Shown: positions 7,907 to 16,676, counted from the first letter of the stretch. The stretch: 52,729 nt of DNA from an uncultured Bacteroidales bacterium (GCA_934667275.1 CAKULK010000016.1:1-52729); one strand, 5' to 3'. A program made the numbers and translations. The notes: generated by a model from the letters alone, not told the origin.

Positions 7907-7945
7907 CTGCACATGGTTAATTTTCGTTTTGGCACGGTATTTGTA
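7907..7945 (+). promoter_or_regulatory. Sigma-54-type promoter of the moxR/Bat operon
   Basis: Positions 7929-7945 fit the sigma-54 consensus at all defined positions except one: the -12 dinucleotide is GT instead of GC (7943-7944). The flanks are almost the same as at 251-273: the block TTTTGGCACG, two variable bases, ATTTG, one variable base, ATATG. The 10-mer CTGCACATGG occurs upstream at 7907-7916. No good TAnnTTTG box was found between here and moxR at 8075, so this is the best promoter candidate for the operon. Confidence 0.5.
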
Positions 7946-8074
7946 TATGAATGGGTGGCTATGAAATTTGTTTTCGCAGTATCAAAGTGGCAGCATTGCA
8001 CTACTCTACGCAAACAAAATATCATGGTTACATAACGCTGAAATCGCATACCGAAAATAATCAAACAAAAATAT

Positions 8075-9070
8075 ATGCAAACAACTGTTGATATTCGAGA
8101 ACTGCAGGAGCGCATTGAGCGCGAGAGTTCTTTCGTAGATGCCTTAACGTTGGGAATGAACCAGGTCATCGTAGGTCAGAAGCACCTCGTGGAGAGCCTG
8201 TTGATTGGTTTGCTGGCAGACGGACATATTCTCCTCGAAGGTGTGCCCGGTTTGGCAAAGACGCTGGCAATCAAAACCTTGGCACAACTCGTAAAAGCCG
8301 ATTTCAGTCGTATTCAGTTTACCCCCGACTTGCTGCCTGCTGACGTACTCGGTACGCAAATCTACTCGCAAAAGACGGAGGAATTCCGCATAAAGAAAGG
8401 TCCTATCTTCGCTAATTTTGTACTCGCCGACGAGATAAACCGTGCACCTGCCAAGGTGCAGTCCGCGTTGCTCGAGGCGATGCAGGAGCGTCAAATCACC
8501 ATTGGCGAGCAGACGTTCAAGTTGGACGAGCCGTTCCTCGTGCTGGCAACGCAAAACCCTATAGAACAGGAAGGTACGTATCCGTTGCCGGAGGCGCAGA
8601 CCGACCGTTTTATGCTGAAGGTCATCATCGGCTACCCCAAGAAAGAGGAGGAGCAACAGATTATCCGTCAGAATATTACAGGCGAGAAGGCCGTCGTAAC
8701 GCCAATCCTCAGCACCGAGGAGATTATCAAGGCACGTCAGATTGTGCGTGAGGTGTACCTCGACGAGAAGATTGAGAAGTATATCGTGGACATCGTGTTT
8801 GCCACCCGTCAGCCGGAGACGTATGGCTTGGACAAACTGAAACCGATGATTCAGTTCGGCGGCTCGCCCCGTGCCAGCATCAATTTGGCGTTGGCAGCCC
8901 GCGCGTATGCGTTTATCCACCGCCGCGGCTACGTGATTCCTGAAGACGTGCGCGCCGTTTGCTACGATGTGTTGCGTCACCGTATCGGGCTCACCTACGA
9001 GGCGGAGGCGAACAACCTCACCACCGAAGATGTTATCACTGAGGTACTTAACGCCGTACAAGTTCCTTAA
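8075..9070 (+). CDS. MoxR family AAA+ ATPase
   Basis: An AAA+ chaperone-like ATPase that works with von Willebrand factor A proteins, here the Bat proteins, probably in envelope protein or cofactor assembly. The 331-residue protein carries a MoxR-type Walker A GVPGLAKT at 56-63 and a Walker B ending ADE at 118-120, followed by INRAP. LATQNPIEQEGTYPLPEAQ is the family's sensor-1 region, near 167-185. The C-terminal lid has the GGSPRASI sensor-2 motif. It heads the Bat operon. The following DUF58 gene begins after a 144-bp spacer holding a large inverted repeat. The start at 8075 gives the normal N-terminus. Confidence 0.95.
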   Translation: MQTTVDIRELQERIERESSFVDALTLGMNQVIVGQKHLVESLLIGLLADGHILLEGVPGLAKTLAIKTLAQLVKADFSRIQFTPDLLPADVLGTQIYSQKTEEFRIKKGPIFANFVLADEINRAPAKVQSALLEAMQERQITIGEQTFKLDEPFLVLATQNPIEQEGTYPLPEAQTDRFMLKVIIGYPKKEEEQQIIRQNITGEKAVVTPILSTEEIIKARQIVREVYLDEKIEKYIVDIVFATRQPETYGLDKLKPMIQFGGSPRASINLALAARAYAFIHRRGYVIPEDVRAVCYDVLRHRIGLTYEAEANNLTTEDVITEVLNAVQVP

Positions 9071-9093
9071 TAGACCGCAGCCGTTGGCTGCTA

Positions 9094-9177
9094 AAAGAAT
9101 CAGGAATAAAGACCGCTCACCGGTTCGCTGAAAGACTGAAATGCAGCGTCACCATTTGTCTTTATTCCGTATTCTTT
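9094..9177 (+). repeat. Long inverted repeat in the moxR-DUF58 spacer
   Basis: Arms 9094-9113 and 9158-9177 pair over 18 of 20 positions around a 44-nt loop. A second, inner pair CGCTG/CAGCG (9126-9130 and 9144-9148) could fold within it. There is also an alternative pairing of GACCGCT (9111-9117) with AGCGGTC (9193-9199). No T run follows, so it does not look like a simple terminator. It could set transcript stability or attenuation between moxR and the genes downstream. Confidence 0.65.
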
Positions 9178-9214
9178 CAGCGCGCGCAAGCAAGCGGTCC
9201 TTCATCCAAAAGAA

Positions 9215-10078
9215 ATGACTTCGGAAGAATTACTACAACGGGTTCGGAAGATTGAGATTAAGACTCGGTCGCTGAGTCGTAACATCTTTGCGGGCGAATA
9301 CCACTCCCAGTTCAAAGGGCGCGGTATGGCGTTCTCGGAGGTGCGCGAATACCAGCCCGGGGACGACGTGCGCTCTATCGACTGGAACGTGACCGCGCGC
9401 CTCAACAAGCCCTATATCAAGGTGTTTGAAGAGGAACGCGAACTCACGGTGATGCTCCTCGTGGACGTATCGGGCAGCCGCAATTTCGGTACGCTGACCC
9501 AGATGAAACGCGAGATGATGGCGGAAGTGGCGGCTACATTGGCGTTCTCCACCATCCAGAACAACGACAAGGTGGGCGTCATCTTCTTCTCCGACAAGAT
9601 TGAGAAATACATCCCCGCGCAGAAGGGCAAGACGCACGTCCTGCACATCATCCGCGAGTTGCTCAGTTTCGAGCCGACCTCGTCGGGTACGGACATCGCA
9701 GGCGCGTTGGAGTATTTCGCCCGCGCACAGAAACGCCGTTGCACGGCATTCCTCATATCCGACTTCATCGGACAGAAGAGTCTCGACAAGCCGCTCATGA
9801 TTGCCGGCAACCGTCACGAAATCAACGCTATACAGATTTACGACCGCCGCGAGGCAGAGATGCCGAACATCGGACTGGTGAAGTTCCGCGATGCCGAGAT
9901 GGGCAAAGACGTGTGGGCGGACACCGCCCTTGCGAGCGTGCGCAACGCCTACGCCGAGGCGTGGAGGCAGAGCGAGGCGGAGTGGGACACACTGCTTACC
10001 AAGTTGGGAATCAACCATATAGCCGTGCGGACGGACGAAGATTATGTGAAAGCCTTAATGCATCTATTCAAATGTTGA
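9215..10078 (+). CDS. DUF58 domain-containing protein of the Bat operon
   Basis: A 287-residue DUF58 protein, the usual partner of MoxR ATPases. The signature YQPGDDVRSIDWNVTARL lies at about 46-63. It is followed by a von Willebrand A-like fold with the metal-site sequence DVSGS at 84-88. It has no signal peptide or membrane span and should act in the cytoplasm at the membrane face. Its biochemical role is unknown; in related operons DUF58, MoxR and VWA proteins are thought to form one assembly system. The last codons overlap the start of the next gene by 7 nt. Confidence 0.92.
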   Translation: MTSEELLQRVRKIEIKTRSLSRNIFAGEYHSQFKGRGMAFSEVREYQPGDDVRSIDWNVTARLNKPYIKVFEEERELTVMLLVDVSGSRNFGTLTQMKREMMAEVAATLAFSTIQNNDKVGVIFFSDKIEKYIPAQKGKTHVLHIIRELLSFEPTSSGTDIAGALEYFARAQKRRCTAFLISDFIGQKSLDKPLMIAGNRHEINAIQIYDRREAEMPNIGLVKFRDAEMGKDVWADTALASVRNAYAEAWRQSEAEWDTLLTKLGINHIAVRTDEDYVKALMHLFKC

Positions 10079-10986
10079 TGACGATATTGGCATTGGTGGT
10101 AAGTGCCGCAATTGATAGTACCACCTTGTTTATCGGCGACCAGACCGACCTCCACCTGCAAGCCACTTGCGGGGCGGGCGAGCAGGTAGCTATGCCTGTG
10201 CTGGGCGACAACCTGATTCCTGGCATTGAGATTGTGGACCGCACCATCGTGGACACAGCCACCCTGCAGGACGGGCGCACGCAGTACAACCAATACCTCA
10301 CCATCACCTCGTTCACCGATTCGCTCTTCTACATCAGCCCCTTGGCATTCACCTCGGGCGACGACACCGTGTGGAGCGAACCGCTGATGCTCAACGTGAT
10401 ACAGCCGTTTGAGATAGACACTGCCGACATTGCCATCACCGACATCAAGGGCGTCTATAAGGCTCCTATATGGTGGTGGGGCATCTTCCGCTGGATACTC
10501 GGCGGACTGCTCATCGCAGGTATCGGCGTGGGCTTGTATTTCCTGCTCCGCCACATAGGGCGGTACACGGGCAAGTACGTTCCCGAGGCACCCAAAGAGC
10601 CGCTTCGCCCTGCCGAAGAGGTGGCTTTGGAGAAACTCGACGGCATCAAAGAGGAGAAGATTTGGCAGGTAGGGCAGGTCAAGGAGTACCACACCCAACT
10701 CACCGATGTCATTCGCGAGTACATCTCCCGCCGCTTTGGCGTCAGCAGCACCGAGCAGACGTCCGACGAGACCCTGCGCGCTATGAAGCCCCTGCTGGCA
10801 GACCAGAAGGACATCTACGAGCACCTGCGCAAGATGCTCACGCTGGCTGACCTCGTCAAGTTCGCCAAGTGGACTGCCACGCCCGATGAGAACGAACAGA
10901 GTCTGCGCAACGCCTACGAGTTCGTCCGCGAGACCACACCCGTAGCCGCCGAGGACGACAAACAACAGAAGGAGAAAGAAGTATGA
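10072..10986 (+). CDS. DUF4381-like membrane-anchored Bat operon protein
   Basis: A 304-residue protein with a short hydrophobic N-terminus that may be a signal peptide (about 1-14). A beta-rich extracytoplasmic region follows to about residue 120. One clear membrane span is preceded by the tryptophan cluster WWWGIFRW (about 126-133). The roughly 150-residue cytoplasmic tail holds KEYHTQLTDVIREYISRRFG and ends with LADLVKFAKW, features of the proteins found between DUF58 and BatA in Bacteroidetes. I place it near DUF4381, but this is by context and pattern, not alignment. Its function is unknown. It overlaps both neighbours, by 7 nt with DUF58 and by 4 nt (ATGA) with batA, so translation is probably coupled. 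Confidence 0.8.
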   Translation: MLMTILALVVSAAIDSTTLFIGDQTDLHLQATCGAGEQVAMPVLGDNLIPGIEIVDRTIVDTATLQDGRTQYNQYLTITSFTDSLFYISPLAFTSGDDTVWSEPLMLNVIQPFEIDTADIAITDIKGVYKAPIWWWGIFRWILGGLLIAGIGVGLYFLLRHIGRYTGKYVPEAPKEPLRPAEEVALEKLDGIKEEKIWQVGQVKEYHTQLTDVIREYISRRFGVSSTEQTSDETLRAMKPLLADQKDIYEHLRKMLTLADLVKFAKWTATPDENEQSLRNAYEFVRETTPVAAEDDKQQKEKEV

Positions 10987-11969
10987 GTTTTGCGAATCCG
11001 GGATATTTATTCTTACTGCTACTGCTCATTCCTGTGGTGGGGTGGTTCATTTGGAAACTGCGTAATCCCAAAGCCGCAGTCCGCTTGTCCTCCACCGCCA
11101 CCTTGCAGCAGCAACCCACGTGCGCACGCGCGTACCTTATATATGTGCCTTTCGCCTTGCGTGTAGCGGTCATCATCCTGCTCACTATTGCATTGGCGCG
11201 CCCGCAACTCAGCAACCGCTGGCAGTCCGAGTCCACCGAGGGCATCGACATCATGATGGCGCTCGACGTCTCGGGCACCATGCTCGGCGAGGATTTCAAG
11301 CCCAACCGTCTGGAGGCTGCCAAAGCCGTGGCGACGGACTTCGTCATCGCGCGCCCTGACGACCAGATAGGTCTCGTTGTCTTCGCGGGCGAGAGTTTCA
11401 CACAATGTCCGCTCACCACCGACCACGCCGTGCTGGTCAACCTCTTCCAGTCCGTCAAGTTCGGCATGATTGAGGACGGTACCGCCATCGGTCTCGGGCT
11501 TGCCAACGCCGTCAACCGCATGAAAGACTCGCCCACCAAGTCCAAGGTCATCATTCTCCTCACCGACGGTAGCAACAACCGCGGCGAGATTGACCCGCAG
11601 ACCGCCGCCGAGATTGCCAAGACCTACGGCATACGTGTCTATGCCATCGGCGTGGGCAGTTACGGCAAGGTGCGCGTGCCCATCCAGACGCCCTACGGCA
11701 CCCAATACGGCACCATGGACTCCGAGTTCGACGAGCAGACGCTCCGCAACATCGCCCAGACCACGGGCGGCGAGTACTTCCGCGCCACCGACAACAGCAG
11801 TCTCAAGGCGATTTACAACCAGATTGACCAACTCGAGAAGACCAAGATACGTGTCCGCGAGTACTCCAAACGCACCGAGAACTTCGCTCCCTTCCTGCTG
11901 GCAGCCTTGGCGTGCCTGCTCTTGGAGATAATCCTGCGTTTCTTCGTCCTGCGCACCGTCACTGAATAA
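10983..11969 (+). CDS. batA: BatA, von Willebrand A domain membrane protein
   Basis: The first VWA protein of the Bacteroides aerotolerance (Bat) operon. The 328 residues contain two N-terminal membrane spans (about 8-24 and 55-72), a VWA domain (about 88-285) and a final span (about 304-323). The metal-ion-dependent adhesion site begins with Asp95-x-Ser97-x-Thr99 (DVSGT), and later acidic residues of the site are also visible (LLTDGSNN). Bat proteins were linked in Bacteroides fragilis to oxygen tolerance; the molecular mechanism is not settled. The ATG overlaps the upstream stop as ATGA. A second VWA gene follows after 13 bp. Confidence 0.93.
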   Translation: MSFANPGYLFLLLLLIPVVGWFIWKLRNPKAAVRLSSTATLQQQPTCARAYLIYVPFALRVAVIILLTIALARPQLSNRWQSESTEGIDIMMALDVSGTMLGEDFKPNRLEAAKAVATDFVIARPDDQIGLVVFAGESFTQCPLTTDHAVLVNLFQSVKFGMIEDGTAIGLGLANAVNRMKDSPTKSKVIILLTDGSNNRGEIDPQTAAEIAKTYGIRVYAIGVGSYGKVRVPIQTPYGTQYGTMDSEFDEQTLRNIAQTTGGEYFRATDNSSLKAIYNQIDQLEKTKIRVREYSKRTENFAPFLLAALACLLLEIILRFFVLRTVTE

Positions 11970-11982
11970 TAGACCCAACAAT

Positions 11983-13011
11983 ATGTTTCGATTTGCTAAT
12001 ATAGAAATGCTTTGGTGGCTGCTGACGATACCCGTCTTCATCATCGGCTACATCCTCTATACCCGCCGCAAACGCCGTCAGTTGGCGGAGTTCGGTGACC
12101 CCGAACTGGTGTCGGAGTTGATGCCCGATGCCTCCAAGGCGCGTCCCGTTGTCAAGTTCAGCCTCCTCATGGTGGCACTCGCGCTGCTCATCATGGCAGC
12201 CGCACGCCCGCAGTACGGGCAGAAAGAGAAGACCGTCAAGCGGCAGGGCATCGAGGTGATGATTGCCCTCGACATCTCCAACTCCATGATGGCGGAGGAC
12301 GTGGCACCCAACCGTCTCGACCGCGCCAAACAGATGCTCAGTAAGATGATTGACCGCATGGTGGACGACAAGGTCGGGCTGGTGGTCTTCGCTGGCGAGG
12401 CATACACCCAACTGCCCATCACGTGCGACTACGTGTCGGCGAAGATGTTCCTCAATACCATCACGCCGGCCCTCATACCCACCCAAGGCACGGCTATCGG
12501 AGCCGCCCTCGAGACCTCCATACGCTCTTTCGGCTCGCAGGAGAGTGACGCAGGGCGCGCCATCATCCTTATCACCGACGGTGAGAACCACGAGGACGAT
12601 GCCATCGCCGCTGCCAAGCACGCCCGCGAACTGGGCATACAGGTCTTCGTCGTGGGCATCGGCAAGCCCGAAGGCTCGCCCATACCCATTGCGGGCACCA
12701 ACAACTACATCAAAGACCGCTCCGGACAGGTGGTGGTCAGCCGTCTCAACGAGGACATGTGCCAGCAAATCGCACAGGCGGGCAACGGCATCTACGTCCG
12801 TTGCGACAACACCAACACCGCCATGCGCGCCCTCCAGCAGGAACTCGACCGCATCGCCACCGCCGAACTCGAGACCAAGGTCTATGCCGACTACAACGAG
12901 CAGTACCAGTCCTTCGTGCTCATCGCGCTGCTCCTCCTCGTCATCGACTTCTTCATCCTCGAGCGCAAGAACCACCGTCTGGCAAAGATGGACATATTCA
13001 ACGAGAAATGA
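11983..13011 (+). CDS. batB: BatB, von Willebrand A domain membrane protein
   Basis: A 342-residue paralogue of BatA with the same layout: N-terminal spans at about 9-26 and 57-73, a VWA domain at about 90-285, and a C-terminal span (about 306-324). The metal site is the canonical DxSxS: Asp97, Ser99 and Ser101 in DISNS. TDGEN further on supplies another ligand. The protein probably projects its VWA domain to the cytoplasm or periplasm to act with MoxR and the TPR proteins BatC and BatE. The stop overlaps the batC start by 4 nt (ATGA). The order batA-batB is assigned by position, as in other Bacteroidetes. Confidence 0.93.
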   Translation: MFRFANIEMLWWLLTIPVFIIGYILYTRRKRRQLAEFGDPELVSELMPDASKARPVVKFSLLMVALALLIMAAARPQYGQKEKTVKRQGIEVMIALDISNSMMAEDVAPNRLDRAKQMLSKMIDRMVDDKVGLVVFAGEAYTQLPITCDYVSAKMFLNTITPALIPTQGTAIGAALETSIRSFGSQESDAGRAIILITDGENHEDDAIAAAKHARELGIQVFVVGIGKPEGSPIPIAGTNNYIKDRSGQVVVSRLNEDMCQQIAQAGNGIYVRCDNTNTAMRALQQELDRIATAELETKVYADYNEQYQSFVLIALLLLVIDFFILERKNHRLAKMDIFNEK

Positions 13012-13742
13012 ACATGAAACCGATATACACCATTCTACTCATAGCCTCCGCGCTCCTCGCCGCGCCTGCCGCGATGGCGCAGAAGGAGAGCAGCGACGTG
13101 CGCCGCGGCAACAAGCAGTACGAGCAGGGCAATTTCAGCGAAGCCGAGGTGGACTACCGCCGCGGACTCGACAAGAACGACCAGTCCTTTGAGGCGCACT
13201 ACAACCTCGGCGACGCACTCTTCCGTCAGGAGAAGTACCCCGAGGCGTTGGAGCAATACACTCTTGCCGAGAAGCAGTTGAAGGGCAAAGACGGCGAAGA
13301 CAGCCGCAAAGTCAAGGAGCGTCTCGCCTCCACCTACCACAATATCGGCAACGCCTGCTACGCCCAGCAGCAGTATGACAAGGCGGTAGCCGCTTATCAG
13401 GAGTCCCTGCGCCGCAACCCAAAGGACAACGACACGCGCTACAACCTCGTCAAGGCGATGCAGCAGTTGCAACAGCAGCAACAGCAGCAGAACCAAGACC
13501 AGAAGCAGGACCAGCAACAGCAGAACGACTCCACGCAGCAGCAACAACAGCAGCCGCAGCAACAGGAGCAACAGCCTGACAACCAGCAGAATCAGGAGCA
13601 GCAACAGCAGGAGCAGGACCAGCAGATGGACAAGGAGACTGCCGAGCAGATTCTGCAAGCCCTCGAGCAGGACGAGCAGGAGACGCAGGAGAAACTGCAA
13701 CGCCAGCAGGGCAAGAAACGGCGTGTGGAGAAGGAGTGGTAA
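13008..13742 (+). CDS. batC: BatC, TPR protein with glutamine-rich tail
   Basis: A 244-residue exported protein. A signal peptide ends near AAMA-Q (about residue 24). Two to three tetratricopeptide repeats follow (about 30-148), with the helical pairs RRGNKQYEQGNFSEA, EAHYNLGDALFRQ and HNIGNACYAQQQYDKA. Residues 151-206 are mostly glutamine. A conserved acidic block (DKETAEQILQALEQDEQETQ) then leads to a basic end. The polyglutamine stretch is unusually long and likely unfolded. TPR repeats suggest a scaffold for BatA, BatB or BatD. The ATG at 13008 overlaps the batB stop; a second ATG at 13014 is also possible. Confidence 0.9.
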   Translation: MNMKPIYTILLIASALLAAPAAMAQKESSDVRRGNKQYEQGNFSEAEVDYRRGLDKNDQSFEAHYNLGDALFRQEKYPEALEQYTLAEKQLKGKDGEDSRKVKERLASTYHNIGNACYAQQQYDKAVAAYQESLRRNPKDNDTRYNLVKAMQQLQQQQQQQNQDQKQDQQQQNDSTQQQQQQPQQQEQQPDNQQNQEQQQQEQDQQMDKETAEQILQALEQDEQETQEKLQRQQGKKRRVEKEW

Positions 13743-13756
13743 CACTCCTCACCGGC

Positions 13757-13861
13757 GACCCCTGACCGACCCGCGACAGACCCGCGAAAAAGGGTCGGGA
13801 ATTTGTCGGGCAAAACAGCAAGGGATACGCAAGGGATGAGCAAGGGATAGGCAACCCAAAA
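13757..13861 (+). repeat. 11-bp-period tandem repeats between batC and batD
   Basis: The 185-bp batC-batD spacer, the longest in the operon, is built of 11-bp units. Three units beginning GACCC lie at 13757-13789 (GACCCCTGACC, GACCCGCGACA, GACCCGCGAAA). Three units GCAAGGGATNN lie at 13818-13850, plus a degenerate GCAACCCAAAA. From 13862 to 13927 the sequence has A-tracts spaced at roughly the same interval, which would favour curved DNA. No promoter or terminator was recognised. Closely related units occur at 24160-24192 and 32684-32727. Confidence 0.75.
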
Positions 13862-13927
13862 GCACCCCCAAAAACGCCAAAAACGAACCCCGAAAAAGAC
13901 CAAAAAACGACCAAACAGCAAAGACTG

Positions 13928-15799
13928 ATGAAACATACAATACGGATAATCCTCTTCGCGCTATGCGCCCTGCTGCCTCTCGGGCAACTCCGTGCGGCGG
14001 ACGACGTGCAGTTCCGCGCACAAGCGCCTGCGCAGGTGATTGCGGGCAAGCCCTTTCAACTCACCTATACCGTCAACCGGCGCGCCAAAGACCTACGTGC
14101 CCCCGAATTCACCGACTTCGACTACCTGGCAGGTCCCTACACCTCCCAGTCCTCGTCCACGTCCTTCGTCAACGGCAAGCGCACCTCGTCGTTCAACCTC
14201 ACCTACACCTACACCCTCATGGCGAACAAGGAAGGCACATTCACCCTCCAGCCCGCCACTATCCGTATCGACGGCGACACCTACACCTCCAACGGCGTGC
14301 GTATCACCGTACTGCCGCCTGACCAGGAGCCTGTGAATGTTACCTCGGGCGGCAACCAGCAGGCACAGCCGTCCCGTCAGAGCGAGAGCGCAAGCAGCCA
14401 GTCAAGCGGTGCCACCAACGAGAATATCTTTATCCGTACCCTCGTCAGCAAAACCCGAGTGCACGAGCAGGAAGTGATACTCCTGTCCTACAAACTCTAC
14501 TTTGCCGGCGTGGACGTGGCCCAATTCACCAACAATACCCGCCTGCCGGAGTTCAAAGGTTTCCTCAAACAGGAACTGGAGATGGGCGAAATCCAGACCG
14601 AACTCGAGCACTACAACGGCCGCAACTACCAGACCGCCGTTCTCTATCGTACCCTGCTCTTCCCGCAGCGCAGCGGCGACATCACCATCGACCCCGCGCA
14701 GTTCGAGGCTATCCTCCGCGTACAGAACCGCGCACAGGTGCGCAGCATTTTCGACGACTTCTTCGGCAGTTACACCAACGTCACCAAACCTATCAGCGCG
14801 CCGGGCGTAACCATTCACGTAGAGAGCCTGCCCAAAGGCAAACCCGCTGATTTCAGCGGAGGCGTGGGTACCTTTACCCTCACCAGCCGCATATCGGGCA
14901 CGGAACTGCCTGCTAACGAAGCCATTACGCTCACGCTCACGATACAGGGCGCAGGCAACATGAAGTTGCTCAAGACCCCTGCCGTCGATTGGCCAGAAGG
15001 ATTCGAGGTCTATGACCCGAAGGTCACCAACAATTTCAAGAACACCACCGCAGGCGTCAGCGGCACCAAAACCATTGAGTATCTGGCTATTCCGCGTGCC
15101 GCAGGCGAATATACCATACCCGCCGTGCGCCTTGCCTACTACGATACGCAGGAAGACACCTACAAGGTGCTGACCACCCCCGAATACACCCTTCATATCG
15201 CGCGTGGGTCTGCGGAAGCCGCAGGCACACCGGTGGTGAACAACTACGTTAACAAAGAGGATATCAAGCAGTTAGGCGAGGATATCCGCTACATATCCAC
15301 CGCACCCCTGCCCGCTACCCGCACGCAGTCGGTCGGTGCACGGCTCACATTCGGCAGTTGGCAGTTCTGGCTCTGTTACCTTATCCCGCTGCTGCTCGCC
15401 GTGGTGCTGTTTATTGTCTTCCGCAAGCAAATCCGCGAGAACGCCGACATCACCCGCGTACGCTACAAGAAGGCGAACAAGGTAGCACAGAAACGCCTCA
15501 AGAAAGCCAAGGCACTCCTCTCCGAGAACAACAAAGAGGCGTTCTACGAGGAAATAGAGCGTGCCGCATGGACCTACCTCAGCGACCGGCTCTCCATACC
15601 GACCGCGCAACTCAACAAGGAGAATATCGCCCAAATCCTGCGTGAGAAGGGCATCGACGACACCCTCATCGCTGAGGTGAACGACGTGCTCTCCACCGCC
15701 GAGTTTGCCCGATACGCGCCCGTATCCGACCACGCTATGGCGGACATCTACAACGCAACCACACGAATCATCGACCAATTAGAGAACAAACGGTTATGA
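13928..15799 (+). CDS. batD: BatD family protein
   Basis: A 623-residue exported membrane protein of the BatD/oxygen-tolerance family. A signal peptide ends near LRA-A (about residue 23). A long beta-rich extracytoplasmic portion follows, with the family motif GKPFQLTYTVN (about 40-50). One membrane span lies at about 478-498 (WLCYLIPLLLAVVLFIVF), and a cytoplasmic helical tail of about 125 residues ends the protein. A Ser/Gln-rich linker lies near 140-160. Its role is probably structural within the Bat assembly; no enzymatic motif is visible. It is separated from batC by the repeat-rich 185-bp spacer and overlaps batE by 4 nt (ATGA). Confidence 0.92.
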   Translation: MKHTIRIILFALCALLPLGQLRAADDVQFRAQAPAQVIAGKPFQLTYTVNRRAKDLRAPEFTDFDYLAGPYTSQSSSTSFVNGKRTSSFNLTYTYTLMANKEGTFTLQPATIRIDGDTYTSNGVRITVLPPDQEPVNVTSGGNQQAQPSRQSESASSQSSGATNENIFIRTLVSKTRVHEQEVILLSYKLYFAGVDVAQFTNNTRLPEFKGFLKQELEMGEIQTELEHYNGRNYQTAVLYRTLLFPQRSGDITIDPAQFEAILRVQNRAQVRSIFDDFFGSYTNVTKPISAPGVTIHVESLPKGKPADFSGGVGTFTLTSRISGTELPANEAITLTLTIQGAGNMKLLKTPAVDWPEGFEVYDPKVTNNFKNTTAGVSGTKTIEYLAIPRAAGEYTIPAVRLAYYDTQEDTYKVLTTPEYTLHIARGSAEAAGTPVVNNYVNKEDIKQLGEDIRYISTAPLPATRTQSVGARLTFGSWQFWLCYLIPLLLAVVLFIVFRKQIRENADITRVRYKKANKVAQKRLKKAKALLSENNKEAFYEEIERAAWTYLSDRLSIPTAQLNKENIAQILREKGIDDTLIAEVNDVLSTAEFARYAPVSDHAMADIYNATTRIIDQLENKRL

Positions 15800-16503
15800 A
15801 ACTTCTGTTGATATTTCTCGCTTCCCTCTTCGCGGAGGCGAACGCCCAATACGCCGAGGGCAACTATGCCGAAGCGGCGGAATCGTACAGGCAGGTGCTG
15901 GCAGAGCAACCCTCTGCTGAAGTCTATTACAATCTCGGCAACGCCTGTTTCAAGCAGGGTGAACTCTCCCAGTCCATCCTTGCCTACGAGCGTGCCTTGC
16001 GCCTGCGCCCGCTCTACAAAGACGCGCAGTATAATCTGAAGTTCGCACAGTCGCGCATTGTCGATAACATCGAGGACACCAACTCGTTCTTTGTGTCCAA
16101 CTGGCTGAAGGCTGTCCGCAACCTGCTCAGTGAGCAGACATGGATGTGGCTGTCCGTCGCGCTCTTTTTGCTCACCCTCACGGGAGCCATGCTGTTTGCT
16201 TTCAGCCGTGTGGTGTGGCTTCGTAAGACGGCATTCTACACAGCCATTGTAGCCCTTGTGATTTCCATTGCGGCGTGTGCCAATGCGGGTAGCCTGCACA
16301 AGCGCGACACGCTCCGTGCCGAAGCCGTTATCACGCAGGGCATTGTCAATGCCAAGTCCTCACCCGACCGCTCGGGTACGGACCTCTTCACGCTCCACGA
16401 GGGCACCAAGGTCGTCATCAAAGAGCAACTCGGCAACTGGTGCAATATCCACGTCGGCAACAACATCGGCTGGATTCCCCTCACCACCCTCGAACGCATC
16501 TGA
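15796..16503 (+). CDS. batE: BatE, TPR and SH3-like protein
   Basis: A 235-residue protein ending the Bat operon. A signal peptide (about 1-18) leads into tetratricopeptide repeats (about 17-90; YYNLGNACFKQGELSQSILAYERAL is split between two helices). Two membrane spans follow (about 116-136 and 145-163). The C-terminal SH3-like domain (about 172-235) includes NAKSSPDRSGTDLFTLHEGT and ends with GWIPLTTLERI. SH3-like domains of this kind often bind peptidoglycan or peptides. The start overlaps the batD stop. A terminator-like hairpin lies 10 bp after its stop. Confidence 0.92.
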   Translation: MKLLLIFLASLFAEANAQYAEGNYAEAAESYRQVLAEQPSAEVYYNLGNACFKQGELSQSILAYERALRLRPLYKDAQYNLKFAQSRIVDNIEDTNSFFVSNWLKAVRNLLSEQTWMWLSVALFLLTLTGAMLFAFSRVVWLRKTAFYTAIVALVISIAACANAGSLHKRDTLRAEAVITQGIVNAKSSPDRSGTDLFTLHEGTKVVIKEQLGNWCNIHVGNNIGWIPLTTLERI

Positions 16504-16512
16504 ATGGCACAT

Positions 16513-16564
16513 CATACAAACAAGAGGTTGTCCGGCAAGTTTCTGGCAACCTCTTTGTTGTATG
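16513..16564 (+). terminator. Terminator of the Bat operon
   Basis: An 18-nt arm (16513-16530) pairs with 16547-16564 with a few internal mismatches, around a 16-nt loop. The following sequence is T-rich but without a long run. It sits just after batE and is a reasonable end for the operon transcript. Confidence 0.6.
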
Positions 16565-16644
16565 TATATTTCTCCCGCTTTTCTCTCCCCTCGCCCTTTC
16601 TCTTATGCTCGCCATGCTTCCTCGTGACCTTGTCGGGTTAAGAG

Positions 16645-16676
16645 TATGTGATTAATAGGAGATTCCAATATCTTTC
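16645..16676 (+). promoter_or_regulatory. Weak promoter candidate upstream of the DUF6249 gene
   Basis: TATG (16645-16648), 20 bp, TATCTTTC (16669-16676) departs from the Bacteroidetes consensus by one base in each box. It would give a leader of about 115 nt. No better candidate was found between batE and this gene. Confidence 0.35.

Noticed and set aside
9178..9190. CGCGCGC before DUF58 as another copy of the giant-gene promoter element
   Set aside because: No -33 or -7 boxes lie at the expected distance, so it is probably chance.
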